Shown in pieces: positions 24,487 through 35,880 of a DNA stretch of 64,000 nucleotides; within the stretch, counting starts at the first letter, position 1, and the number at the start of each line of letters is the position of its first letter. The stretch is taken from NCBI GenBank assembly GCA_958299035.1, contig CATQJL010000316.1, forward strand, positions 50,817,516 through 50,881,515, in the 5' to 3' direction. This DNA comes from Cylicocyclus nassatus. Its lineage: Eukaryota; Nematoda; Chromadorea; Rhabditida; Strongylidae. Made by a program: the position numbers and the translations under genes. Below the pieces are notes generated by a model. It searched no databases. It was given only the letters and a program-made list of their open reading frames with translations, and was not told the origin of the DNA.

Positions 24487-25572
24487 AGTAACACATTGAC
24501 GATAACGTGACCCACATGGTAGGTTATGCAATGACTGCCACGTGAGACGATGTGACTCACATAGTGGGTCGCGACGTATTTGTTGAAATGATTACGGTTA
24601 TTGGGTCTATTCGTTTCATGGGCTCTTTTACGATGTGACCCTAGCGGGTACTTAGACGTTTCTTGGCCGCAGAATTTGAATAGGTATACCCTATTTGAAC
24701 AGAATCTCAGAATTTGTATAGGTATACCCTCGATATCAACCCATATGTCTTCCTCAACATGACGTGGGTTAGGTACGTGGATAAAAATGAGGCGCCGCTT
24801 CAGTTCAGGCTCGCGCCACGTTGTACGTGTATCTTCGGCGCGATGTGGCAACAAGAACAAAGTGAAAAGCCTGCGCCACGTTGTTTTTAGCGCCACATCG
24901 CGTCAAACGATGCGCATCAAAGGCAGTGTCCGGGCAAAAACTCGATTTTGAGGTTTTTGCTTACCCGGGCCTATTCGCTATGCTGAATCCGAAAATCCAC
25001 ATTGGAGAGCGCGAAAACGACGAAAAAGGGCTCTAATACTGAAAGAAAATCAGCAAGTGGGCGGGTCTTCCCCACGGTGAATTCACGCTCCCAGCTTCGG
25101 GGCGATCTTTTTGATTCCGGTTTCAAGTCATTCGTTTGCACTTGATCGGTAGTGGTGTCACGGCGGCTAACGGATTCGAGAAAATTGCTCTGGAAGCTGG
25201 GTAAATTCACAGTGGGGAAGACCCCACCCACTTGCTAATTTCCCTCCAGGGTTAGAGCCAATTTTTGTAGTTTTCGCGCTCTCCAATGTGGATTTTCGGA
25301 TTCAGCATAGCGAATAGGCCCGCGTAAGCACAAAATCTCAAAACCGAGTTTTTGCCCGGGCACTCCCTTCAAACGTGGCGCAAGCCCTAAGCGAGGCGGC
25401 GCCTTATCGATCCACGTCATCCACGTCATGATGAGGGAAGACATATGGGTTGATATCGAGGGTAGTATGTATGATGATTTGCGAAAGTTCAGCTAAAAAT
25501 GTCCGACTTATTCGTGGAAGAATTGTCCCACAATGCAGGCACCTAAAAATAGCGTTGTCGTCATCGTGTTAA
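24487..25572. mobile_element. nested MITE complex
   Basis: The outer ends (GTAACACATTGACGAT and GTCGTCATCGTGTTAAC) belong to the TTAACACGTTGACGAC type. Within lies a fold-back whose arms (near 24720-24900 and 25375-25465, with CATATGTCTTCC and GAGGCGCCG) mirror each other. Within that is the TTAA-family element at 24921-25368. Confidence 0.6.
24921..25368. mobile_element. TTAA-family fold-back, TCAA target
   Basis: The ends AGGCAGTGTCCGGGCAAAAA and the inverse GCCCGGGCACTCCCT are flanked by TCAA on both sides. The two arms of about 200 bp mirror each other (AATCCACATTGGAGAGCGCG and its inverse). TCAA is a one-base variant of the usual TTAA target. Confidence 0.78.
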
Positions 25573-25575
25573 CCC

Positions 25576-25967
25576 GTATCACGAATGTGCTTCATTGCCT
25601 CATTTATGCTTTCCGGGGGAAAAGATACCCTCAGTGGTCGAGGTTACTTTCAGGATTCGTTAATGAATAGGCCACACGACTGGTAAGCAAACATTCAAAG
25701 CTCTACTTTGCCAAATCTTCACTAAACTTTGAAAAATTTTGGCGCTTTTCTCAAACGTTTCAATTGGTTTCGGAATCGAGAAGCTGTGTACAGGGCCCGG
25801 CACGCGGTTTGGAGCATTTTTGAAAACGAAATCCCCGTGATTTGGCAAAATTTTACGAAGTCTCCCTTGACGCCGGAATCATTATAGAAACCTTATTCAA
25901 TCAAGATAACAATAAAATAGCGAACAAAGCGTATTTGGAGGTATCTAATATCTATGACTCAATAATA
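25576..25967. other. no gene seen
   Basis: No exon or repeat end identified. Confidence 0.4.
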
Positions 25968-26659
25968 ACGGGTAAGGGTTGTTTACGTCTGTTTGTCTGT
26001 CTGTCTGTCTGTCTGTACGTCTGTCTGTCACGAAATTCGTAGAGCGAGTGTTATTAAAGCTCTTGGGGTAGAGTTTTGCTCATAGCATCCTATTAGCATG
26101 TAGACATGTTGTGCGAAAGCAGAAAACCGATATGATAAGTGGAAACTTTGAGAAGTGTGCGTCAAACGGGTCTACGCGACTTTTGGCCCGCCAAATGGGC
26201 CGGTAATTGGGTTCGCAACATTGCCGACACATATGACAGGTAAATCCGCACACCATGAACTTCACAAAAAATGAGCGAAAAGTCTACTTTCATGAAAAAT
26301 TAGCGCCAAAAAGAAATGCATGCGTAGATGGTTGATTTGTCAAGGTTTCACCTAAGAATCTGTGGAGATTTTTGCTCTAAGATATCTATCACGGTAATCA
26401 TTATCTCTATGACGACTATCAAGCAATAATATTGGGTAACCAATTTGAGTTTGCACTCATTCTTCGGCACAAAGGTTTTCCCTTCTCTCAAAGTGACCGA
26501 TCGAACATGGAAAAGGTTTTGGCATGAGCGTCGATTATAATTCATTCGTGATTGCCAGAAGCGCGGTAAGTTTCAATGCCATTATTATACAGAAATGACT
26601 TAGACATGCAGAAAGTAGGGCCAGTGCGAGCCTCTGCGAAGCAGAGGCGACGCACTGGT
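25968..26659 (-). mobile_element. hairpin/CA-repeat element, reverse copy
   Basis: Reverse orientation of 1592-2271. It begins with TTTACGTCTGTTTGTCTG and a (TCTG)n run, passes ACGAAATTCGTAGAGCG, and ends in the hairpin CCTCTGCGAAGCAGAGG within GCCAGTGCG...CGCACTGGT. Confidence 0.65.
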
Positions 26660-26717
26660 AACAAATAAGCAAAAAGTTGATTACAGTTTGAGTTGATTAC
26701 AGGCTCTATTGTAGAGT

Positions 26718-27405
26718 ACTAGCTGGCTTACCCGGCTCCGCCGTATGTTCCGAATAGAAAATTCCATTTCTTAACCGATCCGGACCAAACTTGGCACACA
26801 TACACTTCGGGCCCCGGCGGGTGTCACAGCCCACTTTTCGTTATCGATCGATGTCGATTTCATCATTTTTTTGCGAAATTTGGGCTAGGGGGCTGGGATT
26901 TGGCACAGGGGGATAATCGAGCGTGCTGATTACGAATACGATATTAGTTTTCGAAACCGTGCATTACTTTTATCGATTTTATCGATTTTTTGCAAAGTTT
27001 GAGCTACGGGGCTGGGAGTTGGCAGAGTGGTGTAATCGAGCATGCTGATCACCCCCGTGGGGGTGATCAGCATGCTCGATTACCCCCCTGTGCCAAATCC
27101 CAGCCCCGTAGCTCAAACATTGCAAAAAATCGATAAAATCGATAAAAGTAATGCACGGTGTCGAAAACTAATATTGTATTCGTAATCAGCATGCTCGATT
27201 ACACCCCTGTGCCAACTCCCAGACCCGTAGCTCAAATTTTGCAAAAAATCGATAAAATCGATATCGATCGATACGAAAAGTAGCCTATGACACCCGCCGG
27301 GGCCCGAAGTGTATGTGTGCCAAGTTTGGTCCCGATCGGTTCAGAAATGGAATTTTCTATTCGGAACATACGTACAGACAGACAGACAGACAGACATACA
27401 GACAT

Positions 27406-27436
<31 letters not shown>

Positions 27437-27456
27437 TTCAGCTTTATATATAAGAT
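26718..27456 (+). mobile_element. ACTAGCTGGC repeat family, copy A2
   Basis: It starts ACTAGCTGGCTTACCCGGCT and ends CAGCTTTATATATAAGAT after a (GACA)n run. Both ends carry inverted GTATGTTCCGAATAGAAAAT. The centre is a palindrome, GATCACCCCCGTGGGGGTGATC at 27047-27070, flanked by inverted units with CCAGCCCCGTAGCTCAA and ATCGATAAAATCGAT. The element therefore reads as a head-to-head dimer. Confidence 0.75.
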
Positions 27457-27491
27457 GGTACCATTTTAGTGCTCAGTATGTCGAAAACGTC

Positions 27492-28191
27492 TTAACACGT
27501 TGACGACAGCGTGCATTTATAGCTGTCTGCCTTGTGGGACAGTGCCTTCTACAGTAAGTTGAGTACTTTTAGCTGAAATCAAGCAGGTGTCATCCGCAAT
27601 CAATACAGTGATTTTGAGAAGCAGCTAAGAAACGCTGAAGTACCCTAATTTCCGGGGTATAAGGCGCAGTACTTTTCACCGCGCGCGGGCTGATGATGAT
27701 GACGTACGCGATGCGCCGCGCCGCACAAGCAGCCAACAGCAACCTCTTTCATCCAGGAGTAGCTTTTTGCTCCCTTTTTCTTTGCTATTTTCCTCTAAAT
27801 AATGGTTTGTTTCAGAACAAGTCTCTACCTTCTTTTTTATTATTCAAGAAAGACAAGAATAAACAAAACCAGCACATTCAGAATACCAGTAGTATCATAG
27901 TGAAGGAAAGCACAGTTTTAGTACCTGTAGCATTATAGGAAACAAAGGAGAGCACAAATGCAGCACCGGGGATTAACCACAGCAGTCTTGGTTCAGTTTT
28001 CTAGATTTAAAGAGCAATCGTTTAGAAAGCGTTTTCGCGCCATTGTTCGCTGCGGCGGGTGCGCCTTATACGTGGTGCGCTTTATACCCCGGAAATTAGG
28101 GTAATTTTTAGGAATAAAGCATAACAGAACTTCTAAAATCACAGTCATTGCATGACCCACTATATGGGTGACATTGTCGTCAATGCGTTAA
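27492..28191. mobile_element. TTAA-ended MITE carrying a second MITE
   Basis: The ends are TTAACACGTTGACGACA and the inverse TTGTCGTCAATGCGTTAA. Most of the inside is a later insertion at 27641-28103, whose termini TACCCTAATTTCCGGGGTAT are perfectly inverted and followed by AAGGCGCA. That inner element holds no recognisable gene. Confidence 0.72.
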
Positions 28192-28355
28192 GCTAGCCAA
28201 ATTTGTAGCCTCAACAATTTGCCGTATTTTTCACCATACAGTCCAAAGGACGCCGCATGTGACTGGAGCGCGATATCTATCACTGCATAGGTTTATGCTA
28301 ACTTGGGGGTCAAAAAAGAGGAGATGCATTGGTTTGATTTGCTGTGTTTATTATA

Positions 28356-29684
28356 TTAAGGTGATCACTGAAAAATGGGGCTCTTACGAAATAAATTTTC
28401 TCAAGAAAGAGAAGTGATTAGACTTTCCAATTTTGATAGTTGTTAGAATATGTTATTCTCTTTCAAACAATACCTATATAAGTTCACTTGCACAATTGAT
28501 AATTTTTATACTTGCTAATATACAAAGTCAGTCACTTCGATAAATTATGAAGTTTGAACAGTATCTGCCTATGAAACATGTGAGACCACCCAAAGTACCA
28601 CTGCTGGAGGGGGTTGTGGGACTGCCACTTCACGACGGCTTGATGGCCTCAACTCTCAAAGTCAGGAGATATGGCCATTAACAGCTTCGAGAACAAAAAT
28701 ACGCGTTATTCAATTCATTGCAGGTGAACGCACGTTCTGTAGGCACCATCTGATAGAGCTTTTTACGCTCTATCCATCCATATACAGAGCATCTCACAAG
28801 GAAGAGTTAGTTCCCAAGTCAGCTCGGCCAACCCGGATGATTCATACATCGTCGAAACGGGCTTGAAATGCTGATTCCAAATCTGCTCTCCTTTTCTGCG
28901 GAACGATTTTACGAAAGAAGTTATGAAGGTCAGAAAGTTTGAAGTTGTCATGTTTGCAGTGGATTATAAAATTAGCGAAAAGATCTAAAACACACCTAGC
29001 GGGCTTCCACTGGCTGTTTTCCGTCCTTGTAGTCAGTATAATTTGATACAAAACTGAAAACCCACTTTTACGTGATACTGTGCAGCTTTCGCCAATTTTA
29101 CGCCCTTAAGACTTGACAAATTTGAACTTTCAAACGCTGATAACTTCCTTTATAAAGTTGTTCCGCAGAAACTAAAAGCAGATTTGGAATACGCGTTCCA
29201 AGCTTGTTACGGTGATATATGACTCATCCAAGTTGACCGAGCTGACTGGGGAACTCTTCCTTGTCAGATTTTATCTATCTTGGGAAAATATAGGGCAAAA
29301 CATGGTTTTTTGGTTTTTTTGTTGCGCCAGAAAATGGCTATTTTTCAGATTTTTTCTCTTTTTTTGTGAAATTAAAAAGAAATCTCATGCATTTAACATA
29401 TGTTTGACAGAGCATAAAGAGTTCTTTCGAATGGTATGTCACTTGGTTTGTGACTTTACGGTATAGCAGCGCAAGATTGAGAATTGTTCCAAAAACCCTG
29501 TCTGAATACTTCACGGCGCCACGTGCACGGTTATGTGAGAGGGGCGGTAACGTCGCCAGAATAATAGGCGAAGGTCGATTATGTAAGCGACGTTTGATTT
29601 GCAGCCTGCTAGTTGTTGGTGAGAACAGAAAACCTCAAAATGTAATAAAAATCAAGCTGCCCCATTTTTTAGTGATCACCCTAA
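28356..29684. mobile_element. fold-back element, 1.3 kb
   Basis: The ends TTAAGGTGATCACTGAAAAA and the inverse TTTTTTAGTGATCACCCTAA are present. Inner segments near 28800-28960 and 29100-29265 are inverted copies of each other. No transposase frame is seen. It directly abuts the mariner-like element at 29687. Confidence 0.65.
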
Positions 29685-29686
29685 TA

Positions 29687-30581
29687 TTAGGTTGTCCCGA
29701 AAGTTGTGTTCTTTTTTTGTTCTTTTTTTTTTCGAAAGTTCTTATTCAAACCACTATAAAACCACGCATAATAAAGGCCTGAATGAGTTTCAAAATGCAA
29801 TTGATGCAGCTTTTCTTCTCCTTCTTAAGGTTACATTTCCTAGCCACAATCGTGTATGCTTTTTTGATGATTGCCACAACTCTTCACCTGTCATTTTTAT
29901 TTGCTCAAAGTTAGGCTAATTTTCGAAAATTTATTCCAAAGTTTTGGAAAGGATTAAGTATGGTAATAGATTAAGTTTCGAACTATGCGGTAATATTTCT
30001 AGGTTCTCCTAACCTGCTGTTTTTAGCTTTGAAACACTATTATTTCAGAGCTCTCGATTTTTGGCAAAGTCATGAAACACGCGCAGCAAAAACATGAAAG
30101 CTTTTGAAGTTTCTGCTAATTGAAACTTGATTGCCAATAAACAATAATTATGCAACATAACCAAGTTTAACTTGCTTTGGGAAATCAGCTTTTTCGAATT
30201 GTCGGTAACTTTACGTGGTAGACGTAATCAAAAAAACCGCGGTTTTTCTCAACCAAATAATCATAACGGACTCAATAACCGTGGCCCTTGTAATCTAAAA
30301 TAAATACAATGTAGCCAAAGATTTGCTCTACATAACGGCTATTAGCGTTCTCCGAAAATAGCAGGAGAAAATTTTAAATTCAATAAAGACTTTGTCACTA
30401 TTGAGCTGCACAAAAAGCCATGACGATAACACCGCAAAAACAGAGTAGATCGGAGAGCAAATACAGCGGTATGGAAGAGGATAAAATTCTGGATCAAACG
30501 ATAACTAGCTCGCTTATGGCTTGGTGTTCTGTGGTTTTAATGAGCGATGAAAAAACCGACAAAACTTTTGGGACAACCTAA
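29687..30581. mobile_element. mariner-like MITE
   Basis: The left end TTAGGTTGTCCCGAAAGTTG and the right end CAAAACTTTTGGGACAACCTAA are inverted. About 0.9 kb, non-coding. Confidence 0.75.
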
Positions 30582-30921
30582 TATGATAGATTTTTGAGCG
30601 TTCTAATCGTCCAGAATCGAAAAGGTCCAAAAATTATGTGATTTCTCCGACGTATATGCTCCGAACCAATCCAGTTGCGTTGGTGATGGTCTAGCAATCA
30701 GCAATTCTGGAACGGGTATTAAGACACATAAATTTTCAATATTGTTTAAAGTATTGTATACATATGGCCCAACGGTACCATGTGATTGTTCGTGCGGTTA
30801 AACAAGCTAATTGTTTATTTGAGTCTTGCGTTTGAAATTCGCACATTTGTGAAAAGAAGGCTTTCAACTCGTGAAACCTGACATGTTTGTCGCTTTTTTC
30901 GAGCTCCTGCCAGGATCTTAC
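30582..30921. other. no gene seen
   Basis: An open minus-strand stretch continues from the candidate exon at 30922-31021, but nothing in it is recognisable. Confidence 0.35.
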
Positions 30922-31021
30922 AAAAACGATATCCTCAATGCATTCACCCCAAAAACGAAGTCCACTTCGACCCCAGACCATCTGTGACAGGCCATGGCTG
31001 TGTAGTGAGATACGGTGAAGC
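30922..31021 (-). CDS. candidate single exon, weak heparanase-like motif
   Basis: The minus strand shows a good acceptor (TTTTTGTTTAG) and a donor (GTAAGA) bounding 100 nt. One frame gives VSHYTAMACHRWSGVEVDFV followed by FGVNALRIS. The VDFVFGVNALR segment is reminiscent of a conserved motif of heparanase-type GH79 enzymes; this is a weak memory-based resemblance. No neighbouring exon was found. It could be an isolated exon, a pseudogene fragment or chance. Confidence 0.25.
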
Positions 31022-31025
31022 CTAA

Positions 31026-31102
31026 ACAAAAAGTCAAGTTATAGGTTGTTAACTAGCAGCTGAGTCTAACTGCTAGTTAACAACCTAATAACTTGATTTT
31101 TG
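31026..31102. repeat. long perfect hairpin
   Basis: GGTTGTTAACTAGCAG and its exact complement face each other across a 10-base loop. The stem extends outward with AAGTCAAGTTAT against ATAACTTGATTT, about 30 bp in all. Confidence 0.85.
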
Positions 31103-32912
31103 TCAATACCAAAAAGCGTAACAGAACTTTTTGATATTGGCGCGCTTACTTTTTTTCGCTTACTTTTCTTTTTTTTACGCTTACTTTTTTTTTCCCTTTT
31201 TTCCTGTGGATTGCTGCATAGGCCCAAACTGGCATAAACTGCTCGCTTTTGATGACAATTGGAAAAAATCAGCGATTTTTTGAAAACGCTTTAGTTCACC
31301 TAGATCAAGCACAACGATACGAAACTGTACATGATTGTTGATGGAGTCTGACTTATTTATCAAGGCAAAAAAAGAAATGGAATTCAGAGACAAATCAAAA
31401 CCTGGCGCCCTCAGAAAGTTTAAGGAGCCGCTGTACGCAAGATTACTAGGGAACAAGCGCCAATGACTAAAGGGCGAACTTCAGAAAATGCCGAAATTCG
31501 CATGATGGGATTATTTTGATCTTCAAACACGGATATCATATTCATTCTTTAAGGTTACGCCTCTTTTCTTGTTTAAAGTGAGAACCTATCCCATAAATCT
31601 AACCAGTCTTTCAAAAAAAACCTACCATACACATGTATCGTCTTCGTGATCAGCATGTCAGATAATCCCCTACGCCAAGTTGCAGTCAAATTTGTTATAA
31701 TCTATATTTTCCCTTTTACACCATGTACCTACCCTAACCCTCACTACGACGTCAGAATTTGGCAGAACTGCAACTGCGCTTGTTTCTTACGTCATAGCCG
31801 ACATAATGGCGAAATTTGAATCGTTTATGCAGTTGTAAACTTAGTCAAACCTAAGTATGAATTAGTTTCATAAATTTCAAGACAAAGTTATTTATCTTGT
31901 TGATAGCTTTGATTTTTGTATTTTTATATCAATAATTAGTAGCCTATTCGTCTCCCCCGTAGGGTGTAAACGCGGAGTCGCAGATGCATTGCTTATTGGC
32001 GCAAATATAAAAAGCAAGTCAACCATTCTTCTCCACAGCATAATCAAAAGGTCATCTATTGGCGAGCTTTCGTTTTACCAGCATTATTTCCTATCAGTTC
32101 AATGCTGCTATCGAGCTTTGTATAAGAAGCTCAGAGAGCATGCGTCGATGGCATCAGCGCATACCTGTTAACGGTAAACAGACACTTGATAAAAGTTCCT
32201 TCATGCTTTCTACGCACAGGGCAAAAGAACAACAATGCAGGTTTCTGACTGTCTAAGGCCCGTGCATACCTCATGCGATCTCAGTTGCGACGCAAATTGG
32301 CAATGCTTCATTTGCTTATGTGTCGTAAACTCAATTTAAGCCGCGGAAAATAGCACATTTTATCGGCTCACAAAAGCTGAATACACCAATTGTGGTCTGC
32401 GAGTGTTAAAGAGAGTTGGGTTAAAGAGATCTGCCAAATGGCCGAATCGCGTGGCGTTGAAATTGCGAGAGGTAGCCCACTGCTTGAAGATTCCTCCGCA
32501 AACATTTGTTTACAATGGTCAACCGAAAAAATCAGTCTTGTTACCTCCGAATCCGCACCGGAGACCTGATCTTCGCTGCTATCCATGAGCAATGCAAAAA
32601 AGTAATTAACCTCTCAGAGAAAGGCGAGATATCATGTTTCGTAACAACACCAATTCTCGTAGTAACATGTTGACTTCTGATACTCACACTTTATATTTCT
32701 AACTTATTCCACACAAGTGAGTCATCCACAGTAACGCAGAGAAGCTATTCGCGTCTCACAGCCTGTTTAGACGCCTTGGAAAACCAGAAAGACCTAGCTA
32801 TCCAAGTGGAAGAAAACATATGTTTAAATCTCTAACTCATCTGTTTAGCTCTGGGATGTCTGCATAAAGTTTTTTTTTGGGAAGACGGCTTAAGCAATTG
32901 CAATATGAGAAA
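31103..32912. other. no gene; T-rich tract
   Basis: 31141-31202 is strongly T-rich on the plus strand. The rest holds no recognisable exon, RNA gene or repeat boundary. Confidence 0.4.
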
Positions 32913-33563
32913 CCAGTGCGTCACCTCTGCTTCTCAGAGGCTCGCACTGGCTCGCTTTACTATCTAGGCCCTACTTATTCTCGCATAATAATGGCATTGG
33001 AACTCACCGAGCATTGCCGACCATCACGGACAAAATGTAAACAAGTACTCTTTCCGAAAGCTTTTTTATGTGAAGTCGGTGATTTCGCGTGGATGAGACT
33101 TTTTGCAGGAGACAAAACGCAATTTTTTGTAGGTTTTGGATTTTCCAGTGGGCTTGACAGTTGCAATAAGAACAGCAGTCACCGTGGGCTACATCTTTCT
33201 GCAAAAATCTTGTCAAATGCTCTGGTAAAACCTTGGCAAATTGACCATTTATACAACCAATACATTTTGGCGCCGTGTTTGTAAAGTAATGGGCTTTTGT
33301 CACTTTTTTGGGCCTAAGTTCATGGTTTGCACATTTACTTGGCATAAACATCTTCGACTCTGTAAAAAGTGGAATTATGGACCCATTTTTGAGGCCCAAA
33401 TGCAAAGTGAATCCGTTTGACGCGCAGTTTTTGAGGGATCCACCCAACGAATCTGCTCATGCTTTTGCATGTTGAACTTTCATGCGAGTTGCATGCGCTG
33501 TGCAAAATTTGAGCCCAGGAGGTTGGCTGGAACACGCTCTACGAATTTCGTAACAGACACACT

Positions 33564-33604
<41 letters not shown>

Positions 33605-33627
33605 ACAAAGTCACGTAAACATCCTTA
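32913..33627 (+). mobile_element. hairpin/CA-repeat element, copy 2
   Basis: Same order as 1592-2271: the terminal hairpin (CCAGTGCGTCACCTCTGC...), the shared interior (GTGGATGAGACTTTTTGCAG), GAATTTCGTAACAGACACAC, a long (CA)n microsatellite at 33563-33600, and AAAGTCACGTAAACATCC. Confidence 0.7.
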
Positions 33628-33949
33628 GGGCCGCATGCACCAACATCCCCGTGGGGAGGGGATAGCAGCTCAAAGAAAGCTTTATATTTCGAAACTCCAG
33701 ATACTTGGATTTCACGTTGTGTACCTATCCGTAACTATTCCTACTACCCTTCACTATGAACATGTTGAACAGGAGCGAGAAGCTGTACGAACCGCATTTT
33801 TCAGCTTTTGTATGATCCCTGATGATCCCCGACGCTTTTCTTGAAAGTCATTTTTCTTTCTCCAAAGTTAACGAAAACCTTCCAAAGTTGTACTGAACAG
33901 CTAACACAACTGTGCTAAGCATGTTGCTGATAAGAACAAATGATTCTCT

Positions 33950-34895
33950 AGGAGTTCAAGAACGCGGACATAGAGGGATTGCGCGAATATCTGCTTCGGG
34001 TAGTATGGGTCTTTCAGTGGGCAGTGTAAGCTCAGACGATTAGATGTATGAGATGTTTGTACTTATGCTGCATCATTGTATTGATCTTTATGTTCCGTTG
34101 ACCTCAGTCAACATGAATGTTACATGCCAAAGCACATTCGTACACTTGACAAAAGAAGACAACGAATGGACCAATTTAGTTGAGAATGGTGGGGCTGAGC
34201 AAAGGGATGCTTATTCTAGGTTGCTGCAAGGTTCAGAAAAGTTTTACAAAATTAGAACTCTTCTGTGGAAAGCTAAATCATATATAGTGGCAGCAAACAA
34301 GGCTTAAGGAGAAAAGGTGCTTGAAATTTTACACACTGACTAGCTGGCTTACCCGGCTCCGCCGTATGTTCCGAATAGAAAATTCCATTTCTCAACCGAT
34401 CCGGACCAAACTTGGCACACATACCCTTCGGGCCCCGGCGGGTGTCACAGTCCACTTTTCGTTATCGATCGATGTCGATTTTATCGATTTTTTGCAAAAA
34501 TTGAGCTACGGGGCTGGGAGTTGGCAGAGTGGTGTAATCGAGCATGCTGATCACCCCCGTGGGGGTGATCAGCATGCTCGATTACCCCCCTGTGCCAAAT
34601 CCCAGCCCCGTAGCTCAAACATTGCAAAAAATCGATAAAATCGATAAAAGTAATGCACGGTGTCGAAAACTAATATTGTATTCGTAATCAGCATGCTCGA
34701 TTACACCCCTGTGCCAACTCCCAGACCCGTAGCTCAAATTTTGCAAAAAATCGATAAAATCGATATCGATCGATACTAAAAGTAGCCTATGACACCCGCC
34801 GGGGCCCAAAGTGTATGTGTGCCATGTTTGGTCCCGATCGGTTCAGAAATGGAATTTTCTATTCGGAACATACGTACACACATACAGACAGACAT

Positions 34896-34926
<31 letters not shown>

Positions 34927-35880
34927 TTCAGCTTTATATATAAGATATAATGGTACAATCATCACGGCTGACAAAAAGCGGAATGCTTGTCTAATGTTTC
35001 TGAGAATGCATTCAAAATAAAAGCGGAAAAATTGATGTAACGGTTACGACAAAAGAGGAAATCTAAAAACTTTTGATGAAGTGGCCTAAGTCCAATTCTT
35101 TGACTTCCGATTTCCTTCCACTCCAATTACTAAGACAGTAACGGATATTTCTGGTCCTTTGGAATACATTTTCAATTTGATCATGATGAGAGAGGAAGTT
35201 CCAAAGAGGCAAAGAACGTCCTTTGTTTCGCCAACTCCCAAAAAAGAGCTCCATACTTGTCCAGAAACTTCAGACCTATTGGTCTTACTTAAATATTTGC
35301 GCGTTTGTTTCAGATTCTAAAGAAAAGCATAGTGAGGCATTTGAAGGATAACAATGTTGTTGAGCCTGCGCAGCATTGTTTCCAAAAAGCTAGGTCTACC
35401 ACTATTACCATGCTCCATTCTCTTAATTCTCTCAATGAGACGATGCATTCAGAAGGTGATTGAGTACGGATGTTAGTCACTTGGATTTCGCCAAGGCACT
35501 TGATAAGGTCTCACATAGTAATAAACTTACAAGACTTTGAAGCTGTGGGTATGCATTCGCGGATTGTTGTTTGGATAAGAGCCTTTCTGGCTAACAGGAT
35601 CTAATATATAAAGAAACGTAAGCGCAATTCAAAAATCGGCAAAGAGCGGAAAACCGCGTGGCGGTCCCGAAGCGCGCGCATGCTACTAGCACCTTCAATT
35701 ACTGGTTCACTAGTCTTTGTAGTACGAATAAACAACTCACTCTCCGGATCTAGAAGAATGAATAGTGGAGTACCGCAAGAAGGTGCCCCTCACCGATATT
35801 GTTTATCATTTACACATATGTTCTTCCGCTTATCCCATTTTCTCATGAGGTGAGTTGCACTGCTTTTGCGAGGCAGTATT
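33950..35880 (+). pseudogene. LINE B: linker and reverse transcriptase, broken
   Basis: Remnant of a CR1-like non-LTR retrotransposon. In order I read fragments of the endonuclease-RT linker (MFVLMLHHCIDLYVPL near 34050), the RT N-terminal part (SGPLEYIFNLIMMREEVP near 35150), an RT motif equivalent to HGFRKGRST (HCFQKARSTTITMLHSLN near 35370), the palm motif DFAKALDKVSHS near 35490, and SSRPVTSGVPQG-like SGSRRMNSGVPQEGAPH near 35740. Several frame shifts and stops separate them. Copy A3 of the ACTAGCTGGC repeat is inserted at 34339-34946. It is dead; the C-terminal part follows at 38926. Confidence 0.8.
34339..34946 (+). mobile_element. ACTAGCTGGC repeat family, copy A3
   Basis: Very similar to copy A2 but lacking one internal unit of about 130 bp in the left half. 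It has the same palindromic centre (GATCACCCCCGTGGGGGTGATC at 34550-34570) and ends (ACTAGCTGGCTTACCCGGCT; CAGCTTTATATATAAGAT). It is inserted in LINE B. Confidence 0.78.
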
